A stretch of DNA of 64,000 bases, from NCBI GenBank assembly GCA_942493325.1, contig OW818689.1, forward strand, positions 620,001 to 684,000, written 5' to 3'. The notes beneath the pieces are model-generated. The model did no database searches, was not told the DNA's origin, and saw only the letters and a program-made list of their open reading frames with translations. Source of the DNA: JAAFHB01 sp942493325. GTDB lineage: Bacteria; Bacteroidota; Bacteroidia; Bacteroidales; Prolixibacteraceae. The first letter of the stretch is position 1, and each line of letters opens with the position of its first letter. The position numbers and the translations under genes are program-made. Shown piece after piece: positions 44,927 to 54,157 of this stretch.

Positions 44927-44939
44927 CAAAAAAATATTA

Positions 44940-45656
44940 TCAGATATTCATCGGCACTTCCATAATAAGTATTTTCGAATCTTCTTCAATACCCATCGTC
45001 AGTCGGTTATTAACCTCTTCTATACCAATCCCGTCACGGGCACTAAGGGTTTCTTCACCTATAAGTATAGCCCCGGAAATCACAAAGATATAGCAGCCAT
45101 TTCCTGCCTTATTCATTTTGTATTCAGTTACATCACCTTTACTGAATGTACCCATTGAAAACCAGGCTTGCTGATGAATCCACAACGAATTTTGTGCGCC
45201 GTCGGGAGAAACAACTATCTTCCATTTACCCGTCATTTCCTGGTCCGTAAACCGCGCCTGCCCGTACCGGGGTTCTACATTCTGCTTATCGGGAAATACC
45301 CAGATCTGAAGAAGGCTGGCTTCCTTTTCGTGGGAATGATTAAACTCTGAATGTTTGATTCCGGTACCCGCTGACATCACCTGAACTTCACCAGGAGTAA
45401 TAACGGAGCCGTTACCCATACTATCTTTATGCTCCAATTCCCCTTCAAGGACAATAGTGATGATTTCCATATTGTCGTGGGGATGTGTTCCGAATCCCAT
45501 TCCTGCCTGGATGATATCGTCGTTTAATACGCGCAGTGCACCAAAATTCATCCTGTTGGGATTATAATAATTGGCAAAACTGAAGGTATGCCAGGATTTT
45601 AACCAGCCATGACTGGCCTGTCCCCGGCTACCTGCTTTATGAACGGTAAGTTTCAT
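44940..45656 (-). CDS. Pirin-family protein
   Basis: A 238-residue double cupin protein. The N-terminal cupin carries the metal ligand pattern G-F-G-T-H-P-H-D-N-M-E (two His and Glu) and G-T-G-I-K-H-S-E-F-N-H, the mark of active quercetinase-like pirins. The C-terminal cupin (about 150-235) is degenerate. Pirins bind iron and act as oxidation-sensitive regulators or as quercetin dioxygenases; which applies is unclear. Transcription ends at the bidirectional terminator at 44897. Confidence 0.95.
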   Translation of the reverse strand: MKLTVHKAGSRGQASHGWLKSWHTFSFANYYNPNRMNFGALRVLNDDIIQAGMGFGTHPHDNMEIITIVLEGELEHKDSMGNGSVITPGEVQVMSAGTGIKHSEFNHSHEKEASLLQIWVFPDKQNVEPRYGQARFTDQEMTGKWKIVVSPDGAQNSLWIHQQAWFSMGTFSKGDVTEYKMNKAGNGCYIFVISGAILIGEETLSARDGIGIEEVNNRLTMGIEEDSKILIMEVPMNI

Positions 45657-45732
45657 TTGTAATATGATTTTAGTTGTAAGTCTGAAGTTAACATAAATAA
45701 GAATTTACCACCAATTCGTATGTCAAAAACAC

Positions 45733-46308
45733 TTATTCAGCGACAACTACACGAAAATCAAGGGTAAATTCGTCATAAATAACCTTATTACCCAGGTCAT
45801 CGAAGAAAGATTTTGACCCGTAGCGAACATTGTATTTTGACCGGTCAATAGTAAGAGCACCGTCGTAAACTGTGTTTTCGCCATCTTTTGATGATGTAGC
45901 TATGAAAGTTGCAGGATTGGTTATCCCTTTAATAGTAAGGTTTCCTGTGAATGTATGTTTGTTTCCTGCACTCTCTACTTTGGTAACAACAAGTTCTGAT
46001 GTTGGAAACGTTGCAACTGAAAAGAAATCGTCCGATTTTAAGTGCCCTTCAAGCTTGGCACTGGCATCAGCATCGGAAACCGATTGCATATCAATCACCA
46101 CTTTGCCTCCGGTTACTTTTCCATTGGTTACATCCAGGTTTCCCTCTTTGATTTTGATGGTTCCATGATGTTCGCCGGTTACTTTTTTTCCGGACCATTT
46201 AACGGTGCTTTTCGTTACATCGACTTTTTGTGATGCGGCAAATGTGGTAGTTACCAACGAAAGTGCCAGAAAAAGAATTCCAGGTAATTTAAATGTTATA
46301 GATTTCAT
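45733..46308 (-). CDS. YceI-family protein, secreted
   Basis: A 191-residue lipocalin-like protein with a signal peptide (cleavage after A-A-S or nearby). The YceI motifs are present: V-D-V-T-K-S-T-V-K-W-S-G-K, G-x-V-V-I-D-M, L-K-S-D-D-F-F-S-V-A-x-F-P and F-x-G-x-L-T-I-K-G. YceI proteins bind isoprenoid lipids (octaprenyl-type) in the periplasm and are linked to stress or pH. No quinone gene is adjacent. A -7 box lies at 46340. Confidence 0.95.
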   Translation of the reverse strand: MKSITFKLPGILFLALSLVTTTFAASQKVDVTKSTVKWSGKKVTGEHHGTIKIKEGNLDVTNGKVTGGKVVIDMQSVSDADASAKLEGHLKSDDFFSVATFPTSELVVTKVESAGNKHTFTGNLTIKGITNPATFIATSSKDGENTVYDGALTIDRSKYNVRYGSKSFFDDLGNKVIYDEFTLDFRVVVAE

Positions 46309-46339
46309 ACTTCTGTATTTTAAATTGTTTTTTACAATA

Positions 46340-46347
46340 CAAAAATA
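46340..46347 (-). promoter_or_regulatory. -7 box (TATTTTTG) for the YceI gene
   Basis: The minus strand reads TATTTTTG, matching TAnnTTTG, 32-39 bp upstream of the YceI start. Confidence 0.5.
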
Positions 46348-46386
46348 TACTGAAATAAACAGTCAGAAAATGGACTAAAAATGGTT

Positions 46387-47262
46387 TTAATGGTATTTAT
46401 TACGACTGATTTCGCGGTATTCTTTCAGGGTAGTGCCTGTGTATTTCTTAAAAAAACGGCTAAAATAGGCGGGATCGTCAAATCCGAGTTCAAAAGCGAT
46501 TTCCTTTCCCGATTTACTGCTGGAAAACAATAATTTCCTGGTTTCTTCAATAACCCGGTTTCTGATCAGTTCACCTGCCGTAATCCCTGTCGTTTTTTTG
46601 GCCATTTCGTTCAGGCACGATGGATTGACGTTGAGCATTACAGCGTATGAAGACACGTTCTTAAGCTTCTGATAATTGTTATCGATCAATAATTTGAACT
46701 GAATGATGGTTGAATCGGGTGTTTCGGAAGGCTTTTCCATGACTTCCTGGTACTGTCGATCGAATATTCGTCTCGATTCGAGCAGGAACAGGTGCAGCAA
46801 ATTCAGAACAATATCAGAACTGTAATCGTCAGGATTATTTAGTTCAGTAAAAATTAGCTCGGTAATATTTTTAAGATTTTCCCGTTTCTCAGGCAAAACA
46901 GTAATCAGGCTTTTAAAATCGGGATTATTAAACAGCCGGTATTCTTTTAACGGAACATGATTTTTTTGGTTATACTGTATAAATTCCTCATTAAAAAGCA
47001 TATAAGTCCCCCCAACCGATTTATCCATATACATCCGGTGTTTCAGTCCGGGAGGTACGAACAGGATGGTGTCGGCTTTCAGGTTATATTCAACAAATTC
47101 GGTGGCATGGGTAGCCTCACCGGTTTCGATCCAGAAAATTGAATAAAAATCATGAAGATGAGGCATCAGATTGTGTTCTATTTCCTCTTCATCAAAATCG
47201 CAGATCTTCCGGATTGTAAAAATCTTTGCGTTTCCTTCTTCAAACAGCGGGTGGTTTTTCAA
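46387..47262 (-). CDS. AraC-family transcriptional regulator with cupin sensor
   Basis: Cupin-like N-terminal domain (M-P-H-L-H-D-F-Y-S-I-F-W-I-E-T-G) and two helix-turn-helices at the C-terminus (G-K-E-I-A-F-E-L-G-F-D-D-P-A-Y-F-S-R-F-F-K-K and the preceding N-V-N-P-S-C-L-N). No ATG opens the frame; the longest frame begins with TTG at 47346. I prefer the TTG at 47262 (L-K-N-H-P-L-F), giving 292 residues, because an exact -7 box on this strand lies at 47282-47289, inside the longer frame. Target genes are not evident; the divergent cytidylate-kinase-like gene is one candidate. Confidence 0.8.
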   Translation of the reverse strand: MKNHPLFEEGNAKIFTIRKICDFDEEEIEHNLMPHLHDFYSIFWIETGEATHATEFVEYNLKADTILFVPPGLKHRMYMDKSVGGTYMLFNEEFIQYNQKNHVPLKEYRLFNNPDFKSLITVLPEKRENLKNITELIFTELNNPDDYSSDIVLNLLHLFLLESRRIFDRQYQEVMEKPSETPDSTIIQFKLLIDNNYQKLKNVSSYAVMLNVNPSCLNEMAKKTTGITAGELIRNRVIEETRKLLFSSSKSGKEIAFELGFDDPAYFSRFFKKYTGTTLKEYREISRNKYH

Positions 47263-47281
47263 AATTCTATTTTTCAAAAAG

Positions 47282-47289
47282 CAAATATA
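47282..47289 (-). promoter_or_regulatory. -7 box (TATATTTG) for the AraC-type gene
   Basis: TATATTTG on the minus strand matches TAnnTTTG, 20 bp before the preferred TTG start. The divergent + strand gene has only a weak box (TATCTTGC near 47311). Confidence 0.5.
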
Positions 47290-47345
47290 AAAAACTTCAT
47301 TCCTTTTTTTATATCTTGCGATAAAATAACCAATTTCAGACGACA

Positions 47346-48035
47346 ATGAAAGACAACCTTTTAATTAAATATATGAACGATCGCTTCAGGCCAGAACCAA
47401 AAAAAGTCTTTGATCCGGGACCCGTGATTACAATCTCAAGGGAATGCGGTTGTAGCGGAAGAGTATTTGCCGAAAAATTGACTGACCGAATTAATCAGAA
47501 AATCAATGATCCTTCAAAAAACTGGAAATGGGTTAGTAAAGAGATTCTCAATTTAGCGTCTGATGAATTAAAAATCCATCCTGACAAGATCAAGACGCTG
47601 GTTAATGCGGAAGAAAAGAATTTCCTTGAGGAGATGATAGCCTCTTTTACAGACAAGTATTATGTCCATGATGCAAAAATTAAAAGAGTGATCGAGGAGG
47701 TTGTCCGAAATATTGCTCTCCGGGGAAAAGCTGTTATAGTCGGTCGCGGCAGCGACGCACTCACCACCGATATTCCACGCTCGCTTCACGTGAGGCTCTA
47801 CGCTCCGTTAAGCTGGAAAGTAGAAGTTATGAGTGAACGCATGAAAATTTCACCTGAGGAGGCAAGAAAAATTGTGATCGAAGTTGACAAACAACGTTCC
47901 AAATTCAAAGAATCCTATCTCGAAAAAAACCCTGATTCTATTTTACATGATATCGCGTTCAATTGTGCTAAATTTAATCAGGATGAGATGGTTGATATAA
48001 TTTTTAAACTTGCTGAAAATAAGTCATTTATTTAA
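47346..48035 (+). CDS. Cytidylate kinase-like family protein
   Basis: A 229-residue P-loop protein of the cytidylate-kinase-like family. The nucleotide-binding region is I-S-R-E-C-G-C-S-G-R (a G-x-x-x-S-G loop without Lys), followed by the middle V-I-V-G-R-G-S-D-A-L and R-L-Y-A-P strands and a lid-like basic helix (M-S-E-R-M-K-I-S-P-E-E-A-R-K). These proteins differ from true Cmk in the P loop and their substrate is mostly undefined. It stands upstream of the F-ATPase operon but is separated from it by a promoter at 48142. Confidence 0.85.
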   Translation: MKDNLLIKYMNDRFRPEPKKVFDPGPVITISRECGCSGRVFAEKLTDRINQKINDPSKNWKWVSKEILNLASDELKIHPDKIKTLVNAEEKNFLEEMIASFTDKYYVHDAKIKRVIEEVVRNIALRGKAVIVGRGSDALTTDIPRSLHVRLYAPLSWKVEVMSERMKISPEEARKIVIEVDKQRSKFKESYLEKNPDSILHDIAFNCAKFNQDEMVDIIFKLAENKSFI

Positions 48036-48141
48036 TTAGGTGACTAAATTAGATTTAAAATTTTTAATCAAAACAGAATTCATCTGCCTTACTCCGCCTC
48101 CCTGACTTCCCGATTCTCATATCTGCATAGGGATAAATTAT

Positions 48142-48149
48142 TATCTTTG
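48142..48149 (+). promoter_or_regulatory. -7 box (TATCTTTG) of the F-ATPase operon
   Basis: An exact TAnnTTTG match 115-123 bp upstream of the first gene, leaving a leader of about 110 nt. The intervening sequence shows no clear hairpin. Confidence 0.6.
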
Positions 48150-48264
48150 CGCGAATTCGAAGGAAACTTTCAGGGGTGCAGAGGGATTGAAAAAGAATGT
48201 AATCATATAATTATCAGCACTCTGCATCAGCCGAAAATTGATTCTATCTTATTGAAAAGTAGTA

Positions 48265-48486
48265 ATGAGCGACGAAGATCACGGAAAATTTAACTACCTG
48301 AAGGAGTATGCAAAATATTCGTCTCTTATATTACAAATGATCGCAATGGTGGCCTTGGGGATCTTGGGAGGGACAACATTGGATAAACTACTGGAAATGA
48401 AAACACCAGTATTTACCATCTGCCTGACACTATTTACATCCTTTGCTGCCATCTGGTACCTTTTCAGAACTTTACTGAAAAAGTAA
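48265..48486 (+). CDS. atpZ: AtpZ/AtpI-family small membrane protein
   Basis: A 73-residue protein with two transmembrane helices (about 20-38 and 48-70) separated by a short K-L-L-E-M-K loop, with a conserved A-L-G-I-L-G-G-T-T-L-D motif. It matches the AtpZ (ATPase_gene1) family, which precedes ATPase operons and is linked to Mg2+ uptake or rotor assembly. First gene of the F-type operon. Confidence 0.88.
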   Translation: MSDEDHGKFNYLKEYAKYSSLILQMIAMVALGILGGTTLDKLLEMKTPVFTICLTLFTSFAAIWYLFRTLLKK

Positions 48487-48528
48487 GTAATGAATTGAAA
48501 TTAAACTTTAAAAACGAATTCTTGTTAA

Positions 48529-48957
48529 ATGTCTGAGGAATCAAAAAGTTTGGGTTATATGTCTGCATCATCACGACAATTTATCGTCAGGATAACTATA
48601 CTGACAGTAATTATTGCAACTATTGCCACAGCTTTGTTTTTAACGATATTAAAACAATGGTATTTAGCATCGTATCCATATCTTATTGTCCTGGTAGCGA
48701 CAGTTACAACTATTGGTCATCTGTGGGTCACCAATGCTGCTGCCGGCAATGCGCGAAAGTTTGCCACAGCTTTTCTGGCATCGGTAACCTTTAAACTGAT
48801 GATATACCTGACTTTTATTCTCGTATATTTATTGATCGATCGATCGCAAGCCGTTTCCTTTATCCTGACTTTCGTAACAATCTATGTTCTGTTTACAATT
48901 TTTGAGGTAGTTCAGGTTTTGAATTTCATTAAAAAGCAATCAACAACCAGATTATGA
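48529..48957 (+). CDS. AtpI-like four-helix membrane protein
   Basis: A 142-residue protein with four transmembrane segments (about 20-42, 50-70, 82-104, 110-130) and polar ends. It sits where atpI stands in other Bacteroidota operons, between atpZ and atpB. AtpI is thought to help assemble the c ring; sequence identity to it is low, so the name rests mainly on topology and position. Confidence 0.75.
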   Translation: MSEESKSLGYMSASSRQFIVRITILTVIIATIATALFLTILKQWYLASYPYLIVLVATVTTIGHLWVTNAAAGNARKFATAFLASVTFKLMIYLTFILVYLLIDRSQAVSFILTFVTIYVLFTIFEVVQVLNFIKKQSTTRL

Positions 48958-48993
48958 GGTTTGCAAATTATCTTATGACGACAAATTTTTGAA

Positions 48994-50094
48994 ATGATTA
49001 ATACTATAAAATCGTTATTGCTTGTTTTATTTTTGCTTACAGCATTTTCTCCCCGGGTGAAGGCGGGAGGGGAACATGCCGTTGCAGATACTGTCTCCGC
49101 TAAGAAATTTAATACAGGCGAACTGATTTTCGGTCACATCAAGGACAGTTATGAATGGCATATCACGACTTTTGGTCATACCCATATTTCGATTCCGCTT
49201 CCCGTCATTCTGTATAGTGAGCATTCAGGACTTCATGTATTTATGTCGGGAAAATTCCACCACGGAACCGAAACTTATAAAGGTTTTAATATTGCTTCGG
49301 AGGGAAAACATGAACGGATGATTGTGGAGATTCTTCCGGATGGCACAGAGGTCAAACCATGGGATATCTCCATTACAAAGAATGTCACCTCCCTGTTCAT
49401 TAGTATTATTTTAATTCTCCTGATCTTCCTTTCGGTAGCCAAAAGATACCGCGATAATTTTGCCAGGGCACCCAAAGGACTTCAAAGCTGGATTGAACCC
49501 ATTGTTCTTTTTATCCGTGATGATATTGCCAGGCCTTCATTTGGAAACGGGAAATCGGAAAAATACCTCCCCTTTTTACTGACCATTTTCTTTTTCATTT
49601 TCATCAATAACGTAATGGGTCTCATTCCATTTTTCCCGGGAGGGGCCAACCTCACAGGAGATATTTCAGTAACGCTGGTGCTTGCTATCTTCACCTTTGT
49701 CATCACTACGATAAGCGGTTCGCGCAGTTACTGGGTACATCTGGTTAATGCCCCCGGAATTCCCTGGTGGCTTAAGCTGCCAATTCCTTTAATGCCTGTT
49801 GTCGAGATTCTGGGAGTATTCATTAAACCGTTTGTATTGACCATCCGTTTATTTGCAAACATTACTGCAGGACATATTATTGCTTTAGGATTTTACAGTT
49901 TGATCTTTATTTTTGCAGAGAAAACTCCCATTGCAGGTTATGGTGTCTCGATTGTTTCGATTGCGTTTACTGTTTTCATGAGCATACTCGAACTGTTGGT
50001 CGCATTCATCCAGGCTTATGTATTTACATTATTATCAGCCATTTACATTGGAATGGCGCTTGAAAATCATGAAGCTCATACTGAACAACATTGA
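48994..50094 (+). CDS. atpB: F-ATPase subunit a (with N-terminal signal and extra domain)
   Basis: A 366-residue subunit that conducts protons to the c ring. Residues 1-24 look like a signal peptide, and about 25-130 form an extra beta-rich periplasmic stretch (H-I-S-I-P-L-P-V-I-L-Y and similar) before the usual five or six helices. Essential Arg lies in V-L-T-I-R-L-F-A-N-I-T-A-G-H, and a late V-A-F-I-Q-A-Y-V-F-T-L-L-S-A closes it. The extension is common in Bacteroidota; its role is not known. Second of the canonical B-E-F-H-A-G-D-C order. Confidence 0.95.
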   Translation: MINTIKSLLLVLFLLTAFSPRVKAGGEHAVADTVSAKKFNTGELIFGHIKDSYEWHITTFGHTHISIPLPVILYSEHSGLHVFMSGKFHHGTETYKGFNIASEGKHERMIVEILPDGTEVKPWDISITKNVTSLFISIILILLIFLSVAKRYRDNFARAPKGLQSWIEPIVLFIRDDIARPSFGNGKSEKYLPFLLTIFFFIFINNVMGLIPFFPGGANLTGDISVTLVLAIFTFVITTISGSRSYWVHLVNAPGIPWWLKLPIPLMPVVEILGVFIKPFVLTIRLFANITAGHIIALGFYSLIFIFAEKTPIAGYGVSIVSIAFTVFMSILELLVAFIQAYVFTLLSAIYIGMALENHEAHTEQH

Positions 50095-50175
50095 TCATTC
50101 AGCACAGTATATTAAACAAATATTGATTTCAACATTATATAACAGTTTATTTTAATCATTTAATTACCAACAAGT

Positions 50176-50433
50176 ATGATAACATTAGCCGTAATTCTAC
50201 AAGTAGCTGCTAATATGGCACTAGCAAAATTGGGTGCCGGAATAGGAGCAGGATTAGCTGCAATCGGTGCCGGTATCGGAATTGGCCGGATCGGGGGATC
50301 GGCAGTTGAGGCGATCGCGCGTCAGCCTGAAGCAGCAGGAGATATCCGGTCAAATATGATTGTCTCTGCAGCATTGATTGAAGGGGTTGCATTCTTTGCA
50401 ATTGTTATCTGCTTTCTGATTCTGTTTGTATAA
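50176..50433 (+). CDS. atpE: F-ATPase subunit c (proton type)
   Basis: An 85-residue rotor subunit with two helices and the polar loop A-R-Q-P-E-A (48-53). The ion-binding Glu is E69 in S-A-A-L-I-E-G, and it is followed by Gly rather than Ser/Thr. The helix-1 position that is Gln in Na+ types is Ile36. These features point to H+ coupling. The Gly-rich first helix (G-A-G-I-G-A-G-L-A) packs the ring. Confidence 0.96.
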   Translation: MITLAVILQVAANMALAKLGAGIGAGLAAIGAGIGIGRIGGSAVEAIARQPEAAGDIRSNMIVSAALIEGVAFFAIVICFLILFV

Positions 50434-50507
50434 ATCGTGTCGGTAAGGGCGAATAGCAGTGCCTGTTTGCGTGATTTTTAATTATTTACACCCAAAAATT
50501 TATCACC

Positions 50508-51002
50508 ATGGGATTAGTAATGCCGGCCTTCGGGTTGTTTTTTTGGATGATGATATCTTTCGGAATCTTAATCGTAATACTCAGACGGTTTGCCTGGGGT
50601 CCGATTTTGAAAGCGCTGTCAGACAGGGAAAATTCAATTGATGAGGCGTTAAAACTGGCTGAAACTGCAAGGCAGGAGATGATCCAATTGCAGTCTGGCA
50701 ACGAAAAGATCCTCAAAGAAGCGATACTCGAACGGGAAAAAATTGTGAAAGAAGCACGTGATTTGAAAGATTCGATCATCAGGGATGCACGGCATGAGGC
50801 TTCGGTTGAGGCAAATAAAGTGATGGAAAGTGCCCGTGCAGCAATAGAACACGAACGCATTGCCGCTGTAAGTGATATTAAAAAACTGATTGCTGAATTC
50901 TCAGTTGATATTGCAGGAAAGATATTGCAGGAAAAACTGTCCGATGATAAACAGCAAAAAGAGCTGATACAGAATTATATCGACCAGATCAATCTTAATT
51001 AA
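50508..51002 (+). CDS. atpF: F-ATPase subunit b
   Basis: A 164-residue peripheral-stalk subunit: one N-terminal membrane helix (about 5-25), then a long charged helix that runs from about 35 to 150 and can pair as a coiled coil with the second b copy. Residues R-R-F-A-W-G-P-I after the membrane helix are conserved in the family. Confidence 0.94.
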   Translation: MGLVMPAFGLFFWMMISFGILIVILRRFAWGPILKALSDRENSIDEALKLAETARQEMIQLQSGNEKILKEAILEREKIVKEARDLKDSIIRDARHEASVEANKVMESARAAIEHERIAAVSDIKKLIAEFSVDIAGKILQEKLSDDKQQKELIQNYIDQINLN

Positions 51003-51060
51003 ATGACAGTGAAACTGATTGATTGCTTCTCAAACAGGATTTCTATAAATACAGTTGAAG

Positions 51061-51606
51061 ATGGACGAAAGTAAAATACCTGTAAGATATGCTAAAGCCT
51101 TATTAAGTCTGGCAGATGAAAAACAGGTAACAGAGGCTGTGAGAGATGATATTGCCTTGATCTACCAGTTATTTGAAACCATTCCCGGATTTTTTCAATT
51201 TCTTGAAAGCCCGGTTATCGGACCAAGTGAGAAGCGGAAACTTTTTGACGAAGTTTTTGCCAAGAGCCTTAATTCATTGACATACTCCTTTCTTTTGCTC
51301 CTTTTAACCAATAATCGTGAAGTATATCTGAGGGATATATCGCGTGATTTTTTGGAATCATACCGTAAACAGGCTGGTTTCAAGGCTGCAAAGCTGGTAA
51401 GTGCCATCGAAATTGATCCGGCAACAGTTGAGCAATTCAAAACACTGATCCGGAAGCACTTTAATTCGGAAGTTGATTTAACCCTTGAAGTGGATCCCCA
51501 AATCATCGGAGGATTTGTACTACAGGTTGAAGATCAGCAAATTGACGCCAGTGTGGCAGCAAAATTAAAAAAGCTTAAAAAAGAATTTCTGGCTGGCCAG
51601 AATTAG
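51061..51606 (+). CDS. atpH: F-ATPase subunit delta
   Basis: The stalk subunit that ties b to the alpha3beta3 head. I use ATG at 51061 (M-D-E-S-K-I-P-V-R-Y-A-K-A-L); a TTG two codons upstream is less likely. 181 residues, mostly helical, with the Y-A-K-A-L-L-S-L start and the C-terminal G-G-F-V-L-Q-V-E-D-Q-Q-I-D-A-S motif of OSCP/delta. It lies 58 bp after atpF. Confidence 0.95.
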   Translation: MDESKIPVRYAKALLSLADEKQVTEAVRDDIALIYQLFETIPGFFQFLESPVIGPSEKRKLFDEVFAKSLNSLTYSFLLLLLTNNREVYLRDISRDFLESYRKQAGFKAAKLVSAIEIDPATVEQFKTLIRKHFNSEVDLTLEVDPQIIGGFVLQVEDQQIDASVAAKLKKLKKEFLAGQN

Positions 51607-51635
51607 ATTAATAAAAAAATTTAAACGTTGATATT

Positions 51636-53213
51636 ATGGCTGGAATAAAACCTGCTGAAGTTTCCGGGATTCTGAAAAAACAATTGGAGGGTTTCAAGAG
51701 CGAAGCAGAATATGCCGAAATAGGAACCGTACTCCAGGTGGGTGATGGTATTGCACGTGTATATGGTCTGTCCAATATTCAGTCAAACGAAATGGTCGAA
51801 TTCGATTCAGGAGTAATGGGTATTGTTTTGAATCTCGAAGAAGATAACGTAGGTTGTGTTTTATTGGGCTTATCAGAAAAAATAAAAGAAGGTGATCAGG
51901 CAAAGAGAACCAATAAAATTGCTTCCATAAATGTTGGAGAAGGATTATTGGGACGAGTAATCAATACACTTGGGGAACCGTTGGATGGAAAGGGTCCTAT
52001 CGGCGGCGAATTGTACGAAATGCCTCTGGAACGAAAAGCCCCCGGAGTCCTTTACAGGCAACCTGTTACCGAACCACTTCAGACAGGAATCAAAGCCATT
52101 GATGCGATGATTCCGATTGGTCGCGGACAACGGGAATTGATTATTGGAGACCGGCAAACGGGCAAAACTGCTATTGCGATCGATGCCATTATAAACCAGA
52201 AAGAATTTTACGACAAAGGTGAACCGGTTTATTGCATTTACGTTGCCATCGGACAAAAAGGATCAACCGTTGCCAACATTGCTAAAACACTTGAAGAAAA
52301 AGGGGCACTACCTTATACGGTAATCGTGATGTCGACAGCCTCGGATCCCGCTGCACTCCAGTTCTATGCACCATTTGCAGGTGCGGCCATCGGCGAGTTT
52401 TTCAGGGACACGGGTCGCTCGGCGCTTATTGTTTATGACGATTTATCGAAACAGGCTGTCGCTTATCGTGAGGTTTCGCTGCTGCTGCGTCGTCCGCCGG
52501 GACGCGAGGCATACCCCGGGGATGTGTTTTATTTGCACTCAAGGCTACTCGAGCGTGCGGCAAAGATTAACTCCACCGAAGCGGTTGCAAAACTAATGAA
52601 TGATGTACCCGAATCGATCAGGCATTTACTCAAAGGGGGAGGTTCTCTCACCGCTCTTCCGATTATTGAGACGCAGGATGGCGACGTATCGGCGTATATT
52701 CCAACCAATGTAATTTCCATTACAGATGGTCAGATTTTCCTTGAATCAAACTTGTTCAATGCGGGAATACGACCGGCTATTAATGTGGGGATTTCGGTTT
52801 CACGTGTGGGAGGAAATGCCCAGATCAAGTCGATGAAAAAAGTGGCAGGTACACTTAAAATCGCCCAGGCAGAATTCCGCGAGTTGGAAGCATTCTCCAA
52901 ATTTGGCTCTGATCTTGATCCTGCAACCAAAAACGTTCTTGAAAAGGGAGCCCGAAACCTTGAAATCCTTAAGCAAAAGCAGTTTTCACCCGTAAGAGTT
53001 GAGAATCAGATAGCTATTTTATACTGCGGGACAAAGGGTCTGTTAATGGACGTTCCCAGGCACCTGATCCAGGATTTTGAACTCGAATTCATCGAAGTGT
53101 TGAACGCAAAGTACCGAAGTACGCTTGACACTTTAAGAAATGGAATTATCAATGAAAGTGAAACACTTGTACTTGAAACAGTTGCAAAGGAAATTGCCCG
53201 GAAATACAAGTGA
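51636..53213 (+). CDS. atpA: F-ATPase subunit alpha
   Basis: A 525-residue regulatory head subunit. Walker A is G-D-R-Q-T-G-K-T (171-178), and the family signature P-A-I-N-V-G-I-S-V-S-R-V-G appears at about 378-390. The sequence R-P-P-G-R-E-A-Y-P-G-D and the catalytic-interface Arg (S-V-S-R-V-G) are intact. Normal length. Confidence 0.98.
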   Translation: MAGIKPAEVSGILKKQLEGFKSEAEYAEIGTVLQVGDGIARVYGLSNIQSNEMVEFDSGVMGIVLNLEEDNVGCVLLGLSEKIKEGDQAKRTNKIASINVGEGLLGRVINTLGEPLDGKGPIGGELYEMPLERKAPGVLYRQPVTEPLQTGIKAIDAMIPIGRGQRELIIGDRQTGKTAIAIDAIINQKEFYDKGEPVYCIYVAIGQKGSTVANIAKTLEEKGALPYTVIVMSTASDPAALQFYAPFAGAAIGEFFRDTGRSALIVYDDLSKQAVAYREVSLLLRRPPGREAYPGDVFYLHSRLLERAAKINSTEAVAKLMNDVPESIRHLLKGGGSLTALPIIETQDGDVSAYIPTNVISITDGQIFLESNLFNAGIRPAINVGISVSRVGGNAQIKSMKKVAGTLKIAQAEFRELEAFSKFGSDLDPATKNVLEKGARNLEILKQKQFSPVRVENQIAILYCGTKGLLMDVPRHLIQDFELEFIEVLNAKYRSTLDTLRNGIINESETLVLETVAKEIARKYK

Positions 53214-53257
53214 AAGTAACTTAATTTTACTACAATTAGGAAAGATAAATTCAGAGA

Positions 53258-54151
53258 ATGGCTAATTTAAAGGACATAAGGACAAGAATATCTTCGGTAA
53301 AATCAACCCAGCAGGTTACCAATGCCATGAAAATGGTTTCTGCGGCCAAGTTGAGAAAAGCCCAGGATGCGATTATACAGATACGCCCCTATGCCGAAAA
53401 ACTGAATGAAATATTGTCGAATATTAGCAGTAATCTTGATTCGGACATCGCGAATAAATATGCCGTACGTAAAAAAAGAGAACGCATCCTGATTATTGCC
53501 ATTACCTCAAACAGGGGGCTCTGCGGAGGATTTAATTCGAACGTAATAAAAAAAACATCGGAACTTATCACCTTGGTTTATCCCGAATTTTACAATAAAG
53601 GTCTGGTCGATATTATAGCAATTGGTAAAAAAGCGGTCGATGGTTTTAAAAGCAAAGGGATTAAAGTATCCAAAAGCTACATAGACATTTATGATAATAT
53701 GAATATTGCTTCCACAGACGAAATTGCGCAAGGCGTAATGGATCAGTATTCAGAAGGAGATTACGATCATGTTGAACTGGTCTATAATCAATTCGTAAAC
53801 GCGGCATTTCAGGACATTACTTCGGAACAATTTTTACCCATAAAACCAGCTGAAACCCCGGAGATGAAATCCAAAAGATTCCGGCACAGGCTGGTCTATA
53901 TTTTTGAGCCTTCGATGCAGGAGATAGCCGACAAAATTATACCTCTGGCTCTGAAAATTCAGTTTTACAAAGCATTTCTCGATTCTGTGGCCTCGGAACA
54001 CGGAGCACGTATGACGGCAATGCACAAAGCTACCGACAATGCATCTGACTTGATCAGGGAGCTTAAGCTGCAATACAACCAGGCAAGACAAGCATCGATT
54101 ACACGGGAAATTCTTGAGATAGTCAGTGGTGCGAATGCATTAAGCAGTTAA
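53258..54151 (+). CDS. atpG: F-ATPase subunit gamma
   Basis: A 297-residue central-shaft subunit. N-terminal helix I-R-T-R-I-S-S-V-K-S-T-Q-Q-V-T-N-A-M and C-terminal helix E-H-G-A-R-M-T-A-M-H-K-A-T-D-N-A form the coiled coil; between them is the Rossmann-like part (S-N-R-G-L-C-G-G). It is separated from atpD by 175 bp containing a dispersed repeat, a gap much larger than other junctions of the operon. Confidence 0.97.
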   Translation: MANLKDIRTRISSVKSTQQVTNAMKMVSAAKLRKAQDAIIQIRPYAEKLNEILSNISSNLDSDIANKYAVRKKRERILIIAITSNRGLCGGFNSNVIKKTSELITLVYPEFYNKGLVDIIAIGKKAVDGFKSKGIKVSKSYIDIYDNMNIASTDEIAQGVMDQYSEGDYDHVELVYNQFVNAAFQDITSEQFLPIKPAETPEMKSKRFRHRLVYIFEPSMQEIADKIIPLALKIQFYKAFLDSVASEHGARMTAMHKATDNASDLIRELKLQYNQARQASITREILEIVSGANALSS

Positions 54152-54157
54152 CAGAGG

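Noticed and set aside
44881..44940. A small + strand gene starting at 44884
   Set aside because: The frame runs through the bidirectional terminator and antisense to pirin; the sequence is explained by those two features.
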